In this document: positions 1 to 9,392 of the stretch, one piece after another
Numbering within the stretch: the first letter of the stretch is position 1
How the letters are laid out: every line of letters starts with the position of its first letter
Source: Opitutales bacterium
Lineage (GTDB): Bacteria > Verrucomicrobiota > Verrucomicrobiia > Opitutales > UBA953
DNA: 64,000 bases
Reading direction: 5' to 3'
Assembly: GCA_017440935.1 (NCBI GenBank)
Contig: JAFSAO010000011.1
Location: 91,743-155,742 of the forward strand
The notes under the pieces: generated by a model
Database searches by the model: none
Seen by the model: only the letters and a program-made list of their open reading frames with translations
What the model was told of the DNA's origin: nothing
Position numbers and translations under genes: made by a program

Positions 1-738
1 ACGCTCGATCTCGGCGGCGACAAACTGATTTCGAGTAGCCTTTTGGCGCGGGAGGACAATCCGTTTATGGGTTTCCGCGCGATCCGTTTTTGTCTGGAAT
101 TTCGCGATATTTTTAAGGATCAGCTTCGGGCAATCCTGCGCGCGTCGGCTTTCGGGAAAATGAAAATTATGTTCCCGATGATCAGTTCCGTTGCGGAGGT
201 GGTTGCCGCGAAGGAAATTCTTGAAGAGGCGAAAGACGAATTGCGTTCCCGCGGAGAAAAATTTGATGAAGACATTTCCGTCGGCGCGATGATTGAAATT
301 CCCGCCGCCGCCGTGATTGCCGAAGACATCGCGGAAGAAGTCGATTTTTTCAGTATCGGAACAAACGATTTGACGCAATACACGCTCGCGGTGGATCGCG
401 GGAACGAAAAAATTTCACACCTCTACGATCCGTATCATCCTGCGGTGTTGAAACTGATTTACTTTATCGTCAAAGCGGCACGCAAGGCGGGAATTCCCTG
501 CGCCGTCTGCGGCGAAATCGCCGGCGATCCCGCGTTCGCGCCGCTCCTGCTCGGTATGGGCGTAAGCGCGCTGAGCATGACGCCGAGTTGTGCGGCGAAA
601 ATCCGTTATATTCTTAGGCACACGAGTTTTGACACGATGCAAACCCTCGCGCGCACTGTGCTCGCAGAACCGGAACCGCGCAATATTCAGGAACGCCTGA
701 CGCTCTTCATCAATTCTATCCTTCCGGACTCCGAGTAG
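1..738 (+). CDS. ptsI: PTS enzyme I (phosphoenolpyruvate-protein phosphotransferase), 3' part
   Basis: The reading frame is open from base 1, so the gene starts upstream of the window; only the C-terminal PEP-binding barrel is here (about 245 residues). Visible family signatures are GGDK, the NPFMGFRAIR segment that matches NPxLGxRAIR, the metal-ligand segments around IEIPAAA and GTNDLTQY, and AVCGEIAGDP, which holds the catalytic cysteine. Enzyme I takes phosphate from PEP and passes it to HPr in the cytoplasm, feeding sugar uptake or PTS-based regulation. No ptsH or other PTS gene follows; a tRNA and rny on the other strand come next. The C-terminal part alone cannot separate PtsI from PtsP, which carries an extra GAF domain at its N-terminus. 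Confidence 0.93.
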   Translation, partial: TLDLGGDKLISSSLLAREDNPFMGFRAIRFCLEFRDIFKDQLRAILRASAFGKMKIMFPMISSVAEVVAAKEILEEAKDELRSRGEKFDEDISVGAMIEIPAAAVIAEDIAEEVDFFSIGTNDLTQYTLAVDRGNEKISHLYDPYHPAVLKLIYFIVKAARKAGIPCAVCGEIAGDPAFAPLLLGMGVSALSMTPSCAAKIRYILRHTSFDTMQTLARTVLAEPEPRNIQERLTLFINSILPDSE

Positions 739-765
739 CGTTTCTCCGAAAAAGTATTTTAGTGC

Positions 766-840
766 TGGCGCCCCGACCGAGAATCGAACTCGGATTAACG
801 GTTTAGGAAACCGCGGTTCTATCCGTTGAACTACCGGGAC
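766..840 (-). tRNA. tRNA-Arg (anticodon CCU)
   Basis: On the minus strand this folds into a full cloverleaf. The 7-bp acceptor stem contains G-U pairs, the anticodon loop reads TTCCTAA (anticodon CCT), and the T arm contains GTTCGATTC. The discriminator base is G and the CCA tail is encoded (bases 766-768). It reads AGG codons. Confidence 0.93.
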
Positions 841-932
841 ACAAAGAGAAAGTTTCCGCTCAGCGTAAAATTTCCCCGCGGGAACGGAAAGCCTTATTTT
901 TCGCGTTCCCGTAAAAATATACAGGTCTGCGC

Positions 933-2477
933 TTAGAGTGCTTCTTCCGTGACGCGGAGCTCGCGAATGACGACCACGCGGATTTTTCCCGGATACATCA
1001 GTTCGTCCTCAATCGTCATGCGGATTTTTTGGGCAAGAACACGCGTTTCGCTGTCGTTGACTTCCTCGCTGGAAACAATCACGCGCACTTCGTGCCCCGC
1101 CTGAATCGCAAATGCGTCGATGACACCGCTGAAGCGTCGCGCAATCGCTTCAAGGTTGCGGATGCGTTCGGCGTAGCCTTCGCGCGTGCTGGAACGTGCA
1201 CCGGGACGTGTCGCAGAAATTGAGTCGGCAAGCATCACGAGCGGACCGTAGATGCTGGTGTGTCCGACTTCGCGGTGGTGGCTTTCCACGGCGTTAATCA
1301 CTTCCGGCGATTCTCCCGCCTGTTTCAAAATGCGTGCGCCGACAAGCGCGTGCGCCGTTTCATTTTCCGCATCCAATGCTTTCCCAATGTCGTGAAACAG
1401 CCCGGCGCGCGTTGCGAGCGAGACGTTGAGTCCGAGTTCCGATGCGAAAATTCCGCACAGTTGCGCCGTTTCAATCGAGTGTGTCAGCGTGTTTTGATTA
1501 ATCGAAAGGCGAAAACGCAGTTTGCCGAGCAATTCGAGAATTCGTTCGTCGACATGGAAAACGCCGAGGTCTTCACAGGTTTTCGCTCCGGTTTCGATGG
1601 CGTTCCCGAGAAGTTCATCGTTGGTGGACTTTACAAAATGCTCGATGCTTTGCGGGTGAATGCGCCCGTCTTCAATCAGGCGGCGCAATGCGAGGGCCGC
1701 AACGCGGCGGCGGAACGGGTCAAAGCAGGAAACAAGAACGGAGCCCGGAGTGTCGTCGATGATGAGGGTCGCTCCCGTAACTTGCTCGAAGCACTTGATG
1801 TTGCGACCTTCGCGCCCGATGAGGCGTCCTTTGGTTTCTTCCGAGGGAATCGGAACGAGTTCGGACATTTCCTCCTCGTTGATGCGCGGAGCGATGCGCT
1901 GCATGGTGTCGATGAGGATGCGGCGGGCTTCGGCGGAAAATTCTTCTTCCGATTTTTCGAGGATGTCGCGGCGGATTTTTCGTGTGTCGTCGCGTGCATT
2001 TTCGACTTCGAGGGCGACGGCGGCTTCGCGTGCTTCGCGTCGGGAAAGTTTTGCGGTTTCGAGGAGTTTGTTTTCGTAGCGTTCCCGCAGTTCGTCGAGC
2101 GACTTCCTTTCGGCGGCAAGCTCATCTTCGTCCCGACGCAGCGCGACGAGGCGTTCGTCGAGTTTCACGGAAAGTTCGGTTGCGCGTGCTTGAACTTCAG
2201 CCGCCGCCTGTTCGATTTTTTGTGCGGCGACCTTGCGTTCCTCAATCATTTTTTCCGCTTCCGCAATGCGTTTTTGCGCATTTTCTTCCGCTTGGGAGCG
2301 AATGTCCCGTGCGGAGAGCTCTGCTTCCCGCTTGGCGATTTCAAGTTGCTGTTTGCGGTGATGCGCTTCCATTTCGTAGCCGCGCATCTTGCGGAGGCGG
2401 GAAAACATGAAAACGAAAATGACCACGCTCAATACAGCGTAGACAACGAACACCATCTCTTGCAGGTAATCGATCAC
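933..2477 (-). CDS. rny: Ribonuclease Y
   Basis: The protein has 514 residues, the usual length. It shows the RNase Y layout: one N-terminal membrane segment (about residues 7-26), a long charged coiled coil (about 30-200), a KH domain with GRNIKCFEQ and IIDDTPG, and an HD domain with LFHDIGKALD carrying the metal-binding His-Asp pair. RNase Y is a membrane-anchored endoribonuclease that starts mRNA decay. The gene stands alone, convergent with ptsI across tRNA-Arg, and diverges from tRNA-Val. Confidence 0.97.
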   Translation of the reverse strand: MIDYLQEMVFVVYAVLSVVIFVFMFSRLRKMRGYEMEAHHRKQQLEIAKREAELSARDIRSQAEENAQKRIAEAEKMIEERKVAAQKIEQAAAEVQARATELSVKLDERLVALRRDEDELAAERKSLDELRERYENKLLETAKLSRREAREAAVALEVENARDDTRKIRRDILEKSEEEFSAEARRILIDTMQRIAPRINEEEMSELVPIPSEETKGRLIGREGRNIKCFEQVTGATLIIDDTPGSVLVSCFDPFRRRVAALALRRLIEDGRIHPQSIEHFVKSTNDELLGNAIETGAKTCEDLGVFHVDERILELLGKLRFRLSINQNTLTHSIETAQLCGIFASELGLNVSLATRAGLFHDIGKALDAENETAHALVGARILKQAGESPEVINAVESHHREVGHTSIYGPLVMLADSISATRPGARSSTREGYAERIRNLEAIARRFSGVIDAFAIQAGHEVRVIVSSEEVNDSETRVLAQKIRMTIEDELMYPGKIRVVVIRELRVTEEAL

Positions 2478-2660
2478 CGGAAACTGATTTTAAGAATTTT
2501 ATTGCCGAAAAAACGGATGAAATTCTCTCGCGGAAAGACGGGGAGGTGTGTGACCGAGAAATGAAAACTCCAAAATCTTCGTGGATAAAAACAATCTGCG
2601 CAAGAAAAAAGATTCTTGCCAAACGAAAGGAAAAAATCCACGCTCTTGCCTCAGTTTTTC

Positions 2661-2737
2661 GGTCGCGTAGCTCAGTTGGTTAGAGCACAGCATTCACATT
2701 GCTGGGGTCACAGGTTCGAGTCCTGCCGCGACCACCA
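2661..2737 (+). tRNA. tRNA-Val (anticodon CAC)
   Basis: Cloverleaf with acceptor GGTCGCG/CGCGACC, D arm GCTC...GAGC, anticodon loop TTCACAT (anticodon CAC), T arm AGGTTCGAGTCCT, discriminator A and encoded CCA (2735-2737). A hairpin with a T run follows ten bases later. Confidence 0.95.
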
Positions 2738-2746
2738 TTTTTTTTC

Positions 2747-2778
2747 AAAGCCGCAACATTGAACTTGCGGCTTTTTTT
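2747..2778 (+). terminator. Intrinsic terminator after tRNA-Val
   Basis: A 10-bp stem (AAAGCCGCAA / TTGCGGCTTT) with an 8-base loop is followed by a T run. It separates tRNA-Val from the SRP RNA gene. Confidence 0.85.
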
Positions 2779-2833
2779 GTTTCAAACTGAAAAAACTTGC
2801 ATCCGTAGCGGGAATCGGGGATGCTTGCCCTCG

Positions 2834-2928
2834 GTCGGGTCCCATACGACAAGTGCCGGCGAACCCCGTCAGATCCGGAAGGAAGCAGCGGCAGTCAGGT
2901 TCCTTGGGCGTTGTGGTCAACCCGGCTT
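2834..2928 (+). ncRNA. ffs: Signal recognition particle RNA, small bacterial (4.5S-like)
   Basis: Bases 2868-2890 carry the invariant SRP domain IV core: GTCAGATCCGGAAGGAAGCAGC with its GGAA tetraloop and asymmetric internal loop. The flanks pair into a long hairpin (CGGGT near 2836 with ACCCG near 2920), and CCGGC followed by six T ends the transcript. The RNA binds Ffh and targets membrane and exported proteins. The core is certain; the exact ends are estimated from pairing. Confidence 0.9.
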
Positions 2929-3071
2929 TTTTAATGTCCACTAAAAAGGCGAACTTTAACTTTTTAGTTAAAATAGAACGTCTTTTTCTTGCACACGGGA
3001 ACGGGCTTGCGTTTAATTCTCTCTAAAGTCGTTTCGGCGGGAATTTCCTCGCGGGAACGCACCGAAAACAG

Positions 3072-4853
3072 ATGTTAGAAAAATTCCTCAAACAGACGTC
3101 GTTCAAAAGCCAAGAAGATTTCGCCGAGAACTTTGAGATTAAGGTTCCCGAGAACTTCAACTTTTCCTATGACGTCATTGACGCGTGGGCGGAAACGCAT
3201 CCCGAAAAGCGTGCGCTTTGTTGGGTGAACGACCACGGGAAGCACATCGATTTTACGTTCGCGGATTTGAAAAAACACAGCGATCGTGCGGCGGCGTTCT
3301 TCAAAAATTGCGGAATCGGGCACGGTGACAAAGTGATGCTCATTCTGAAACGGCGTTATGAATTTTGGTTTGCGATTCTTGCTTTGCACAAGCTCGGTGC
3401 CGTCTGCATTCCCGCAACGCATCTTCTGACGAAAAAAGACATTGTCTACCGTTGCAATGCGGCATCGATTAAGGCGATTGTTTGCGTGGGCGATCAACTC
3501 GTTACCGAGCGCGTCGGTATGTCTAAGCCGGATTGCCCGACGCTCGAAACGCTCATTTCTACGGGACCGCTCGTTCCCGAAGGTTTTAAAGATTTTCACA
3601 CGGGCATGGATTGTGCGCCGGAATTTGTGCGTCCGGAATTCGTGAACCGCAACGACGACATTTCCCTGCTTTATTTTACCTCGGGAACGACGGGCAACCC
3701 GAAAATGGTGGCGCACGATTATAACTATCCGCTCGGGCACATCGTTACCGGTGCTTACTGGCACAACCTCAACGAGGAAAGTCTCCATCTTACCGTTGCC
3801 GATACCGGTTGGGGAAAAGCCGTTTGGGGCAAGCTCTACGGGCAATGGTTTGCGGGAGCGACGGTTTTCGTTTACGACCACGAAAAATTTACGCCGGCGG
3901 ATATGCTCCAAATTATTCAGGACTACCGCATCACGTCTTTCTGTGCGCCGCCGACCGTTTTCCGCTTCATGCTCCATGAAGATATGGCGAAATACGATTT
4001 GTCTTCGCTCAAATGGTGCACAATTGCGGGCGAAGCGCTCAACCCGAGCGTTTACGAGGATTTTTATAAAATCACCGGCATCAAATTATGCGAAGGGTTC
4101 GGGCAAACCGAAACGACCTGCTCAATTCTGACTACTCCGTGGATGGAGCCCAAGCCCGGGTCCATGGGGAAGCCGAATCCCGCTTACGATGTCGATCTTG
4201 TTGACGACGAAGGCAATTCCGTTCCCGCGGGAGCGCAGGGTGAAATCGTTATTCGTTGCGATCCGGAGAACCGTCCCGCCGGGCTTTTCAAAGGTTATTT
4301 CCGCGATCGCGCGCTTACCGCGAAGGTCTACCACGACGGGCTCTACCACACGGGCGACGTCGCCACGCGCGACGAGGACGGCTACTTCTGGTTTGTCGGG
4401 CGCAACGACGACGTAATCAAAAGTTCCGGCTACCGCATCGGTCCGTTTGAAGTGGAGAGCGCCGTCATGTCTTACGAAGGTGTTGTCGAATGCGCGATTA
4501 CCGGTGTTCCCGACGCAATTCGCGGGCAAGTCGTGAAAGCGACCATCGTGCTTTCCAAGACGTTTAAGGAAGCCGTTAAGGATTTTGAGGATCTGAAAAA
4601 GAAAATCCAGGACCACGTCAAACGTGAAACCGCGCCTTACAAGTACCCGCGCGTCATTGAGTTTGTTGAAGAACTGCCGAAAACCATCAGCGGAAAAATC
4701 CGCCGAGTGGAACTTCGCGACCAGATGAAAAAACTTTCGGAAGCCGTTGCGCCCGTCGTTGATAAAACGAAGGATATGACGAAAAAACTTTCCGAAATGT
4801 TCCCGAAAAAGCAGGAAAAATCTCAGGACGATGCCGCTCCGCAAATGAGTTAG
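3072..4853 (+). CDS. AMP-forming acyl-CoA synthetase (acetyl/medium-chain type)
   Basis: This 593-residue ANL-superfamily enzyme activates a carboxylic acid to acyl-AMP and then acyl-CoA. The P-loop YFTSGTTGNPK lies near residue 202. The adenylate-binding segment EGFGQTE and the hinge motif YHTGDVATRDEDGYFWFVGR are present, and PKTISGKIRR near the C-terminus carries the catalytic lysine. The sequence looks more like the ACSM group that includes benzoate- and butyrate-CoA ligases than like AcsA, but the substrate cannot be read from sequence. After the last family motif there is a Lys-rich tail of roughly 50 residues that is unusual for the family. No pathway partners are adjacent. Confidence 0.88.
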   Translation: MLEKFLKQTSFKSQEDFAENFEIKVPENFNFSYDVIDAWAETHPEKRALCWVNDHGKHIDFTFADLKKHSDRAAAFFKNCGIGHGDKVMLILKRRYEFWFAILALHKLGAVCIPATHLLTKKDIVYRCNAASIKAIVCVGDQLVTERVGMSKPDCPTLETLISTGPLVPEGFKDFHTGMDCAPEFVRPEFVNRNDDISLLYFTSGTTGNPKMVAHDYNYPLGHIVTGAYWHNLNEESLHLTVADTGWGKAVWGKLYGQWFAGATVFVYDHEKFTPADMLQIIQDYRITSFCAPPTVFRFMLHEDMAKYDLSSLKWCTIAGEALNPSVYEDFYKITGIKLCEGFGQTETTCSILTTPWMEPKPGSMGKPNPAYDVDLVDDEGNSVPAGAQGEIVIRCDPENRPAGLFKGYFRDRALTAKVYHDGLYHTGDVATRDEDGYFWFVGRNDDVIKSSGYRIGPFEVESAVMSYEGVVECAITGVPDAIRGQVVKATIVLSKTFKEAVKDFEDLKKKIQDHVKRETAPYKYPRVIEFVEELPKTISGKIRRVELRDQMKKLSEAVAPVVDKTKDMTKKLSEMFPKKQEKSQDDAAPQMS

Positions 4854-4877
4854 GCGCGGCGTTCCCCGGCAAGTTTT

Positions 4878-6254
4878 TCAGAGCGCGCAGGGCGCCAGAA
4901 CTGCGTCGCTCATGCCGTGAATAATTTTTTTGTCGGGAGGGCAAAACGTGCAAAGTGCGCCGCCGAGATGCACACGTTCCCGCGAAAATTCGTCGCGCAC
5001 GACGAAATAGTATGGGCAAATGCGCACGCGCCCGAATGCGGGAACGGCATTTCCTTCGGCATCAAAAATCCGGAATTCCTTTTTCGCGGGTTTGTGAAAA
5101 CGCTGAAGCACATAGAACGAGTTGCGTTCCCGCGCTCGGTTTAACGCGTTTTCCAGCGCCAGCGCCCAATCGCGTTGTGAAACATCCGTGCCGACGGTGA
5201 CACTGCGCGCGCCCCACGCCGTTTCGTCAAATCCGCTCGCTTTGAGGACGAGTTCGCGGTCGCGTCTCCCTGCTGCCGCAAGCTCGCTCCAATTGCGAAT
5301 CGCACGTCCGCCGACCGTCGGCGCGTGAAGCACGGCGCACGCCGGAAGTCCGTGTTCGGGGAGCGGTTCGACGAGCCACGTTTCGGGAACAATTTTTTTT
5401 ATCAGCGAAAAATTTTTCTCTCCGAGTGTTTCGGTCCAGAACGGAAACAACGTCGGGTGATGCAGGAGCGCAAGCGCGGATTTTTCTTCCTGAAAAGGGC
5501 GCATCGGCGGTGTGACGACGACGTTCCCGCGTTCGGCGGCGGTAAAGAGCGCGTTCGCCGCATTCACGTTTCCCAAATCGAAAAGCTCGAAAAAACGGTA
5601 GAGCACGTCGATTTTTTTTCCGCGAAGAAAAACGCCGTTTTCGGAAATTTCCGTTTCGTTCGGGTGGCAGACGGAAATTTCCGCGCCTTGTGCGCGAAGC
5701 GTTTCGGCGAGCTGCTCAAATTCTGCGCGGTAGTCGTCCGCTTCATCGGAAACGGCGATTGCGACACGGGAACGCGCCGCGCCGCGCGTTACGGCATCAA
5801 GAAAAAGTTGCGGCATCGCATCGGCGTTCCCGCACGCATAAAGCCGGTTGAGAAACGCCGTAAGCCCGATTCCTCCGGGAACGCTGTCGAGTTCCGTCAG
5901 CGCAAATCCGTCTTCGCAAACCAACAAATCCGGGCGAATTACGGGCGGGAGCGTTCCCGCGAGGGCGCGTGCGCTTTGGTGTGCGACAAGGCGAGGCGGT
6001 TTTCCGCGATTCAAAATTTCCGAGACCCACGGCGCGAACAGTTTTCCGTTACGCAGAAGCGAACGGTTTTCCGCCGAGGCGAGATAAAGTTTTTCGAGCG
6101 CTCGGTAAAAGGCGATTGCGGCGGTGCCGATATTTTCGAGTTCGGCGATTTCCTCCGGGGAAAGTCGGTAGGCATCTGGCGAAATTTTCCACGTTTTTTT
6201 TGCGAAAAATCCGCCGGATTCGAGCGCGTTTTTTATCGAACAAAAATCGGGCAT
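4878..6254 (-). CDS. Hypothetical protein, possible ATP-grasp fold
   Basis: The gene encodes about 458 residues from ATG at 6254; an in-frame TTG at 6293 would add 13. No named family is recognised with certainty. LTELDSVPGGIGLTAF near residue 110 resembles the Glu/Asn-rich segment of ATP-grasp peptide-ligase-like proteins. ELVLKASGFDETAWGARSV and the later YVLQRFHKPAKKEFRIFD resemble the nucleotide-binding lysine and the Q/E...R strand of that fold. No signal peptide or membrane segment is seen, so it is probably cytoplasmic. It follows the phosphatase gene on the same strand by 61 bases, so the two may be co-transcribed. It could equally be a different ligase-like family. Confidence 0.55.
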   Translation of the reverse strand: MPDFCSIKNALESGGFFAKKTWKISPDAYRLSPEEIAELENIGTAAIAFYRALEKLYLASAENRSLLRNGKLFAPWVSEILNRGKPPRLVAHQSARALAGTLPPVIRPDLLVCEDGFALTELDSVPGGIGLTAFLNRLYACGNADAMPQLFLDAVTRGAARSRVAIAVSDEADDYRAEFEQLAETLRAQGAEISVCHPNETEISENGVFLRGKKIDVLYRFFELFDLGNVNAANALFTAAERGNVVVTPPMRPFQEEKSALALLHHPTLFPFWTETLGEKNFSLIKKIVPETWLVEPLPEHGLPACAVLHAPTVGGRAIRNWSELAAAGRRDRELVLKASGFDETAWGARSVTVGTDVSQRDWALALENALNRARERNSFYVLQRFHKPAKKEFRIFDAEGNAVPAFGRVRICPYYFVVRDEFSRERVHLGGALCTFCPPDKKIIHGMSDAVLAPCAL

Positions 6255-6315
6255 CGGATTTTTTTTTCGGTGCGGAGAAAACTTCGCGAACAAAGCCTTT
6301 GCGGGAACGGCGGAA

Positions 6316-7092
6316 TCATCTGTTGAGAATCGCGAGCGCTTCCGCGTGTAGGCGCGGGTTCGCGGCGAGAATGGATTTTGCGCCGAGCGCGGCGTTCCCG
6401 TTCCAGTCGGTCACCGTAGCTCCGGCTCCTTCAAGTATAGGTAAAAGCGGATACAAATCCCACGGCGAAAGCACGGGATCCGCCATGACATCCGCACGAC
6501 CGGCGGCAATCATCATGTAGGCGTAGCAGTCTCCCCAAGTGCGGAAAAGGCGTGCGCGGTGGAGCAGGGCGTTCCAGTTTTCGTTCGGATGCTCGGTTTC
6601 ACAATCGTGTAAATCGGTGGTGAGCAAAAGCGCTTTGTCGACCGACGGCGTTTCGGAAACGCGCACGCGGCGCCCGTTGTATTCGGTGATTTCCCCGTCG
6701 CCGATAATGCGTTCCCGCGTAATCGGTTGGTCAATAACACCGAGGCAGGGTTTTCCTTCGTGGAGCAACCCGAACAGAATTCCGTAAAGCGGCACGCGCG
6801 AGACAAAGGATTTTGTTCCGTCAATCGGGTCGAGCGACCAAACAAATTCCGCGTCCGTGTTTTCGTTTCCGAATTCTTCTCCGATAATGCCATGGCTCGG
6901 GAACGCGGCGTGAATCATTTCGCGTAAGCGGCGCTCACATTCTTTGTCGGCGACGGTAACGGGCGAGCCGTCCGGTTTAACTTCGATTTCCGTGTGTTCG
7001 AGCGCGTGGTAGCCGGCGACAATTTCGCGGGCGGTATCGGCAAGCGTTCCCGCAAAGGTTTTCAGTTCAATCAGATGTTTTTCGGAAAGCAT
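6316..7092 (-). CDS. Inositol-monophosphatase-family phosphatase (probably histidinol-phosphatase)
   Basis: The 258-residue protein has all the metal-binding motifs of the IMPase family: GEEFG near residue 75, the signature WSLDPIDGTKSF near 89, and WDLYPLLPILEGAGATVTDW near the C-terminus. These enzymes remove phosphate from small molecules using magnesium. The DPIDGTKSFV and GVPL/VPLYGIL style resembles HisN-type histidinol-phosphate phosphatases more than SuhB or CysQ, but no his genes are nearby, so the substrate is inferred. It lies in a minus-strand run with the ATP-grasp-like gene downstream. Confidence 0.85.
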   Translation of the reverse strand: MLSEKHLIELKTFAGTLADTAREIVAGYHALEHTEIEVKPDGSPVTVADKECERRLREMIHAAFPSHGIIGEEFGNENTDAEFVWSLDPIDGTKSFVSRVPLYGILFGLLHEGKPCLGVIDQPITRERIIGDGEITEYNGRRVRVSETPSVDKALLLTTDLHDCETEHPNENWNALLHRARLFRTWGDCYAYMMIAAGRADVMADPVLSPWDLYPLLPILEGAGATVTDWNGNAALGAKSILAANPRLHAEALAILNR

Positions 7093-7176
7093 ATTTTGAG
7101 CATCGGATAATTCAGCTTTTGCCGCAAATGTAAATTCGTCCGAAAACCCTCAACTTTTCTGCTTCCCCGCACCCAA

Positions 7177-8175
7177 CTATTTTCTCACTCCGCAGAGCAC
7201 CTGAAAGGCGTGCCCCATTTTTGCCGGGTGAATCAGTTCGACGAGTTTTCCGCGTTCCCGTGCGGCTTCCGGTGTCGTTCCCGTCAAAATTTCCTCCACG
7301 CCGCGCAAAGCATATTTCATGAAAAAACTTTCCTGCCGCAGAGGCGGAGATGAGCGGAATCCGCACGCGTCAAAAACCGCGCGAAGCCTGTCCCACAGGA
7401 CGTGGCAGGTCAAATCCCGTTCGCCCGGATCTTGCGTGAGTGCGTTGCTCTGCGTGTGGCGGAAATACGCGCGTGCCGTTCCTTCGGGAAATGTGTCGAG
7501 GCAATCGGCGAGCGTTTTTCCGTAGTCGGGAAAAATCGCGGCTCCGCGCCAGCTTCCGCCGAGAATTTTTTGCAAAAGCGTTTCCGCATCGAGCGAAATA
7601 TCGAGATGCCAGCCGTCGTCTGCGGGAACGGCGGTTTTTTCGGCAAAGGATTTCAGCGCGGGGGAGGAGAGTTCGTCGAGTCGCGTTTCCCGCCATGTTT
7701 CGGGTGCGTCCGGATTTTCTTCCACGCCGATTTCAATCCACGTTCCCGCGTGGGAAACGAGGCGGTGAAACGGTTGCGCGTCGAGCAATTCGTTGGCGAC
7801 GACGACGGATTTTTCCGGAATTTCAAAATTTTCGCCGACGCGCACCGTGCGGATTTCCCGAAAAAATTGGCGCTCGTTTTCAAAGTGTGTTTGCCCGGGT
7901 TCGGCACCGATTTCCACGAGCGTGTAATCGCGCAAATTTTCCGTTTCGCCGAGCAGATTTTGCGCGGCGTGGCGCATCAGTTTTCCGAAAATTCCGCCGA
8001 GGCTTGCCGCCGTGTAAAAGTCCGTTCCCGCGTTGCGTCCGACGCGTTCCCGCGCTCGGCGGTAGTAGCCGAATTCCGGATCGAAGAGCGCGATTTCGGA
8101 AAAATCCCGAAAACTCATTTTCCCGCCGTTTTGTGCCGCGCGGGAACGAAGAATTTCGTGAATGTTTTTCCTCAT
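7177..8175 (-). CDS. MidA-like SAM-dependent methyltransferase (COG1565)
   Basis: About 332 residues from ATG at 8175; a start at 8217 would run into lpxR and is less likely. It opens with the family's ISFRDFMELALYHPEYGYY-like region (SFRDFSEIALFDPEFGYY). A TLVEIGAEPG SAM-binding loop follows, then VVANELLDAQPFHR, as in NDUFAF7/MidA proteins. In mitochondria NDUFAF7 methylates an arginine of the complex I 49-kDa subunit. The bacterial role is unknown, although this window does carry nuoD. It ends a minus-strand run and begins 23 bases after lpxR. Confidence 0.85.
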   Translation of the reverse strand: MRKNIHEILRSRAAQNGGKMSFRDFSEIALFDPEFGYYRRARERVGRNAGTDFYTAASLGGIFGKLMRHAAQNLLGETENLRDYTLVEIGAEPGQTHFENERQFFREIRTVRVGENFEIPEKSVVVANELLDAQPFHRLVSHAGTWIEIGVEENPDAPETWRETRLDELSSPALKSFAEKTAVPADDGWHLDISLDAETLLQKILGGSWRGAAIFPDYGKTLADCLDTFPEGTARAYFRHTQSNALTQDPGERDLTCHVLWDRLRAVFDACGFRSSPPLRQESFFMKYALRGVEEILTGTTPEAARERGKLVELIHPAKMGHAFQVLCGVRK

Positions 8176-8198
8176 GTCCGAATTTTTTTCAAAAGTTA

Positions 8199-9191
8199 TC
8201 AGAAAAACATCGTGCATTTAACGCCGCCGTAGGCGAAGAAATCTTCGTCCTGCGAGGAGAAATCTTTCGAGCGAAACGCTTGGTAGGCGGAAATCATCCA
8301 ACGGTCGTAAATCGCACAAATCCCGATTGAGAACTGCGCGACGAGCGGATAGGCGTAAATGTCGGCATCGCGGTCGTTGTTGCCGGTGAGCGTTTTGTCC
8401 CAAAGCACGGCGTCGCCTTGAATGTCAAAAAATCCGTAAATTGAGCGGTTTACTTTCGGGTCGAATGTGACGGACGAGCTTTGGCGCATACTTTGCAAGC
8501 CGAAATCTTTCGGCAAATTCCAGCCGAAGCGAAATTCCGTTCCCGCAGAAAAAATCCCGCGCAGATTGCCGAGCGTGCCGAATCCGTGGAGAATTGCGTC
8601 CGCCGCGAACGCGCCGTTCCCGCATTCTCCGCAAAGCATGATGCGGTGGCGCACGTCGCCGATGGCTTGTCCGACGATGCGTTTGTGCACTTGCGTGTCC
8701 CAGCCGGCGGGGCGGATTTCCTCAATCATGCGATGATATTCTTTTTGCGTCTGTTCGGCGAGTGACCATTCGCCCGTCGCACCGATTTGAATTTCTTGGG
8801 AAAATGCGGTTCGATTATTGTCGTTCCACGCATTACCGAAGGAAAAATAAAGATACCCGGCATACGGATGGTCTTTGGAATCGGGAATTTTCGCTTCACG
8901 GTCCTTCGGCGTATAAATTTCCTGCCCGATGGAGAAAAACGGCGTAATGCCGTGAATGTCTTCTTCAAGCGTGAGGGCGATGCGCGTGTGATTCGTGTAG
9001 TATTTGTCCGACCACTTGCCCCAGTAGTCGTTTTCGTCCAAGAGCGAAAGCGATGCGCGTGTGGTTTTCGATTTCGCGGGAACGTTGTCGGCGGCGGAGC
9101 TTTGCCCGGCGTTCGCACTTGTCGCACAAAGCGCAAAACACGCGCCGAGAGTAAAAGTTTTTTTCAATTCTGGGGAGAAGAGGGTGCTCAT
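8199..9191 (-). CDS. LpxR-like outer-membrane lipid A deacylase (DUF2219)
   Basis: A 330-residue protein with an N-terminal signal peptide ending near ATSANA. The mature part shows the LpxR/DUF2219 pattern: the Asn-Asp pair in DENDYW (N54, D55), YYTNHTR (T66-N67), GQEIYTPKD, HPYAGYLY, and a conserved histidine in QTQKEYHRM (H153), followed by GWDTQ. In Salmonella, LpxR is a 12-stranded beta-barrel that removes the 3'-acyloxyacyl group of lipid A. A role in remodelling this organism's lipid A is inferred. The final residue is phenylalanine, as in many outer-membrane beta-barrels. Confidence 0.85.
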   Translation of the reverse strand: MSTLFSPELKKTFTLGACFALCATSANAGQSSAADNVPAKSKTTRASLSLLDENDYWGKWSDKYYTNHTRIALTLEEDIHGITPFFSIGQEIYTPKDREAKIPDSKDHPYAGYLYFSFGNAWNDNNRTAFSQEIQIGATGEWSLAEQTQKEYHRMIEEIRPAGWDTQVHKRIVGQAIGDVRHRIMLCGECGNGAFAADAILHGFGTLGNLRGIFSAGTEFRFGWNLPKDFGLQSMRQSSSVTFDPKVNRSIYGFFDIQGDAVLWDKTLTGNNDRDADIYAYPLVAQFSIGICAIYDRWMISAYQAFRSKDFSSQDEDFFAYGGVKCTMFF

Positions 9192-9392
9192 AAAATATGC
9201 GAAATTCTAAAAAAGGCGTTTCGTTCCCGCAAAGCGAAAAACCGGGACTTTCGTTGCTCGCCAATCGCGAATCTTGAGTTCCGCATTCCGATGTGCGTTC
9301 CGTGGTTCAGAAAAGTTCGCACGTTCCCGCGAAGCATTCCGAAGAAAAAACGGTTGCGAGCGTATCCCGTTCCCGCGAAAATACGCGCAATC

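Noticed and set aside
2708..2941. Minus-strand small frame ending in WWSRQDSNL
   Set aside because: It lies antisense to tRNA-Val and the SRP RNA. This ending is a common annotation artefact from translating tRNA complements.
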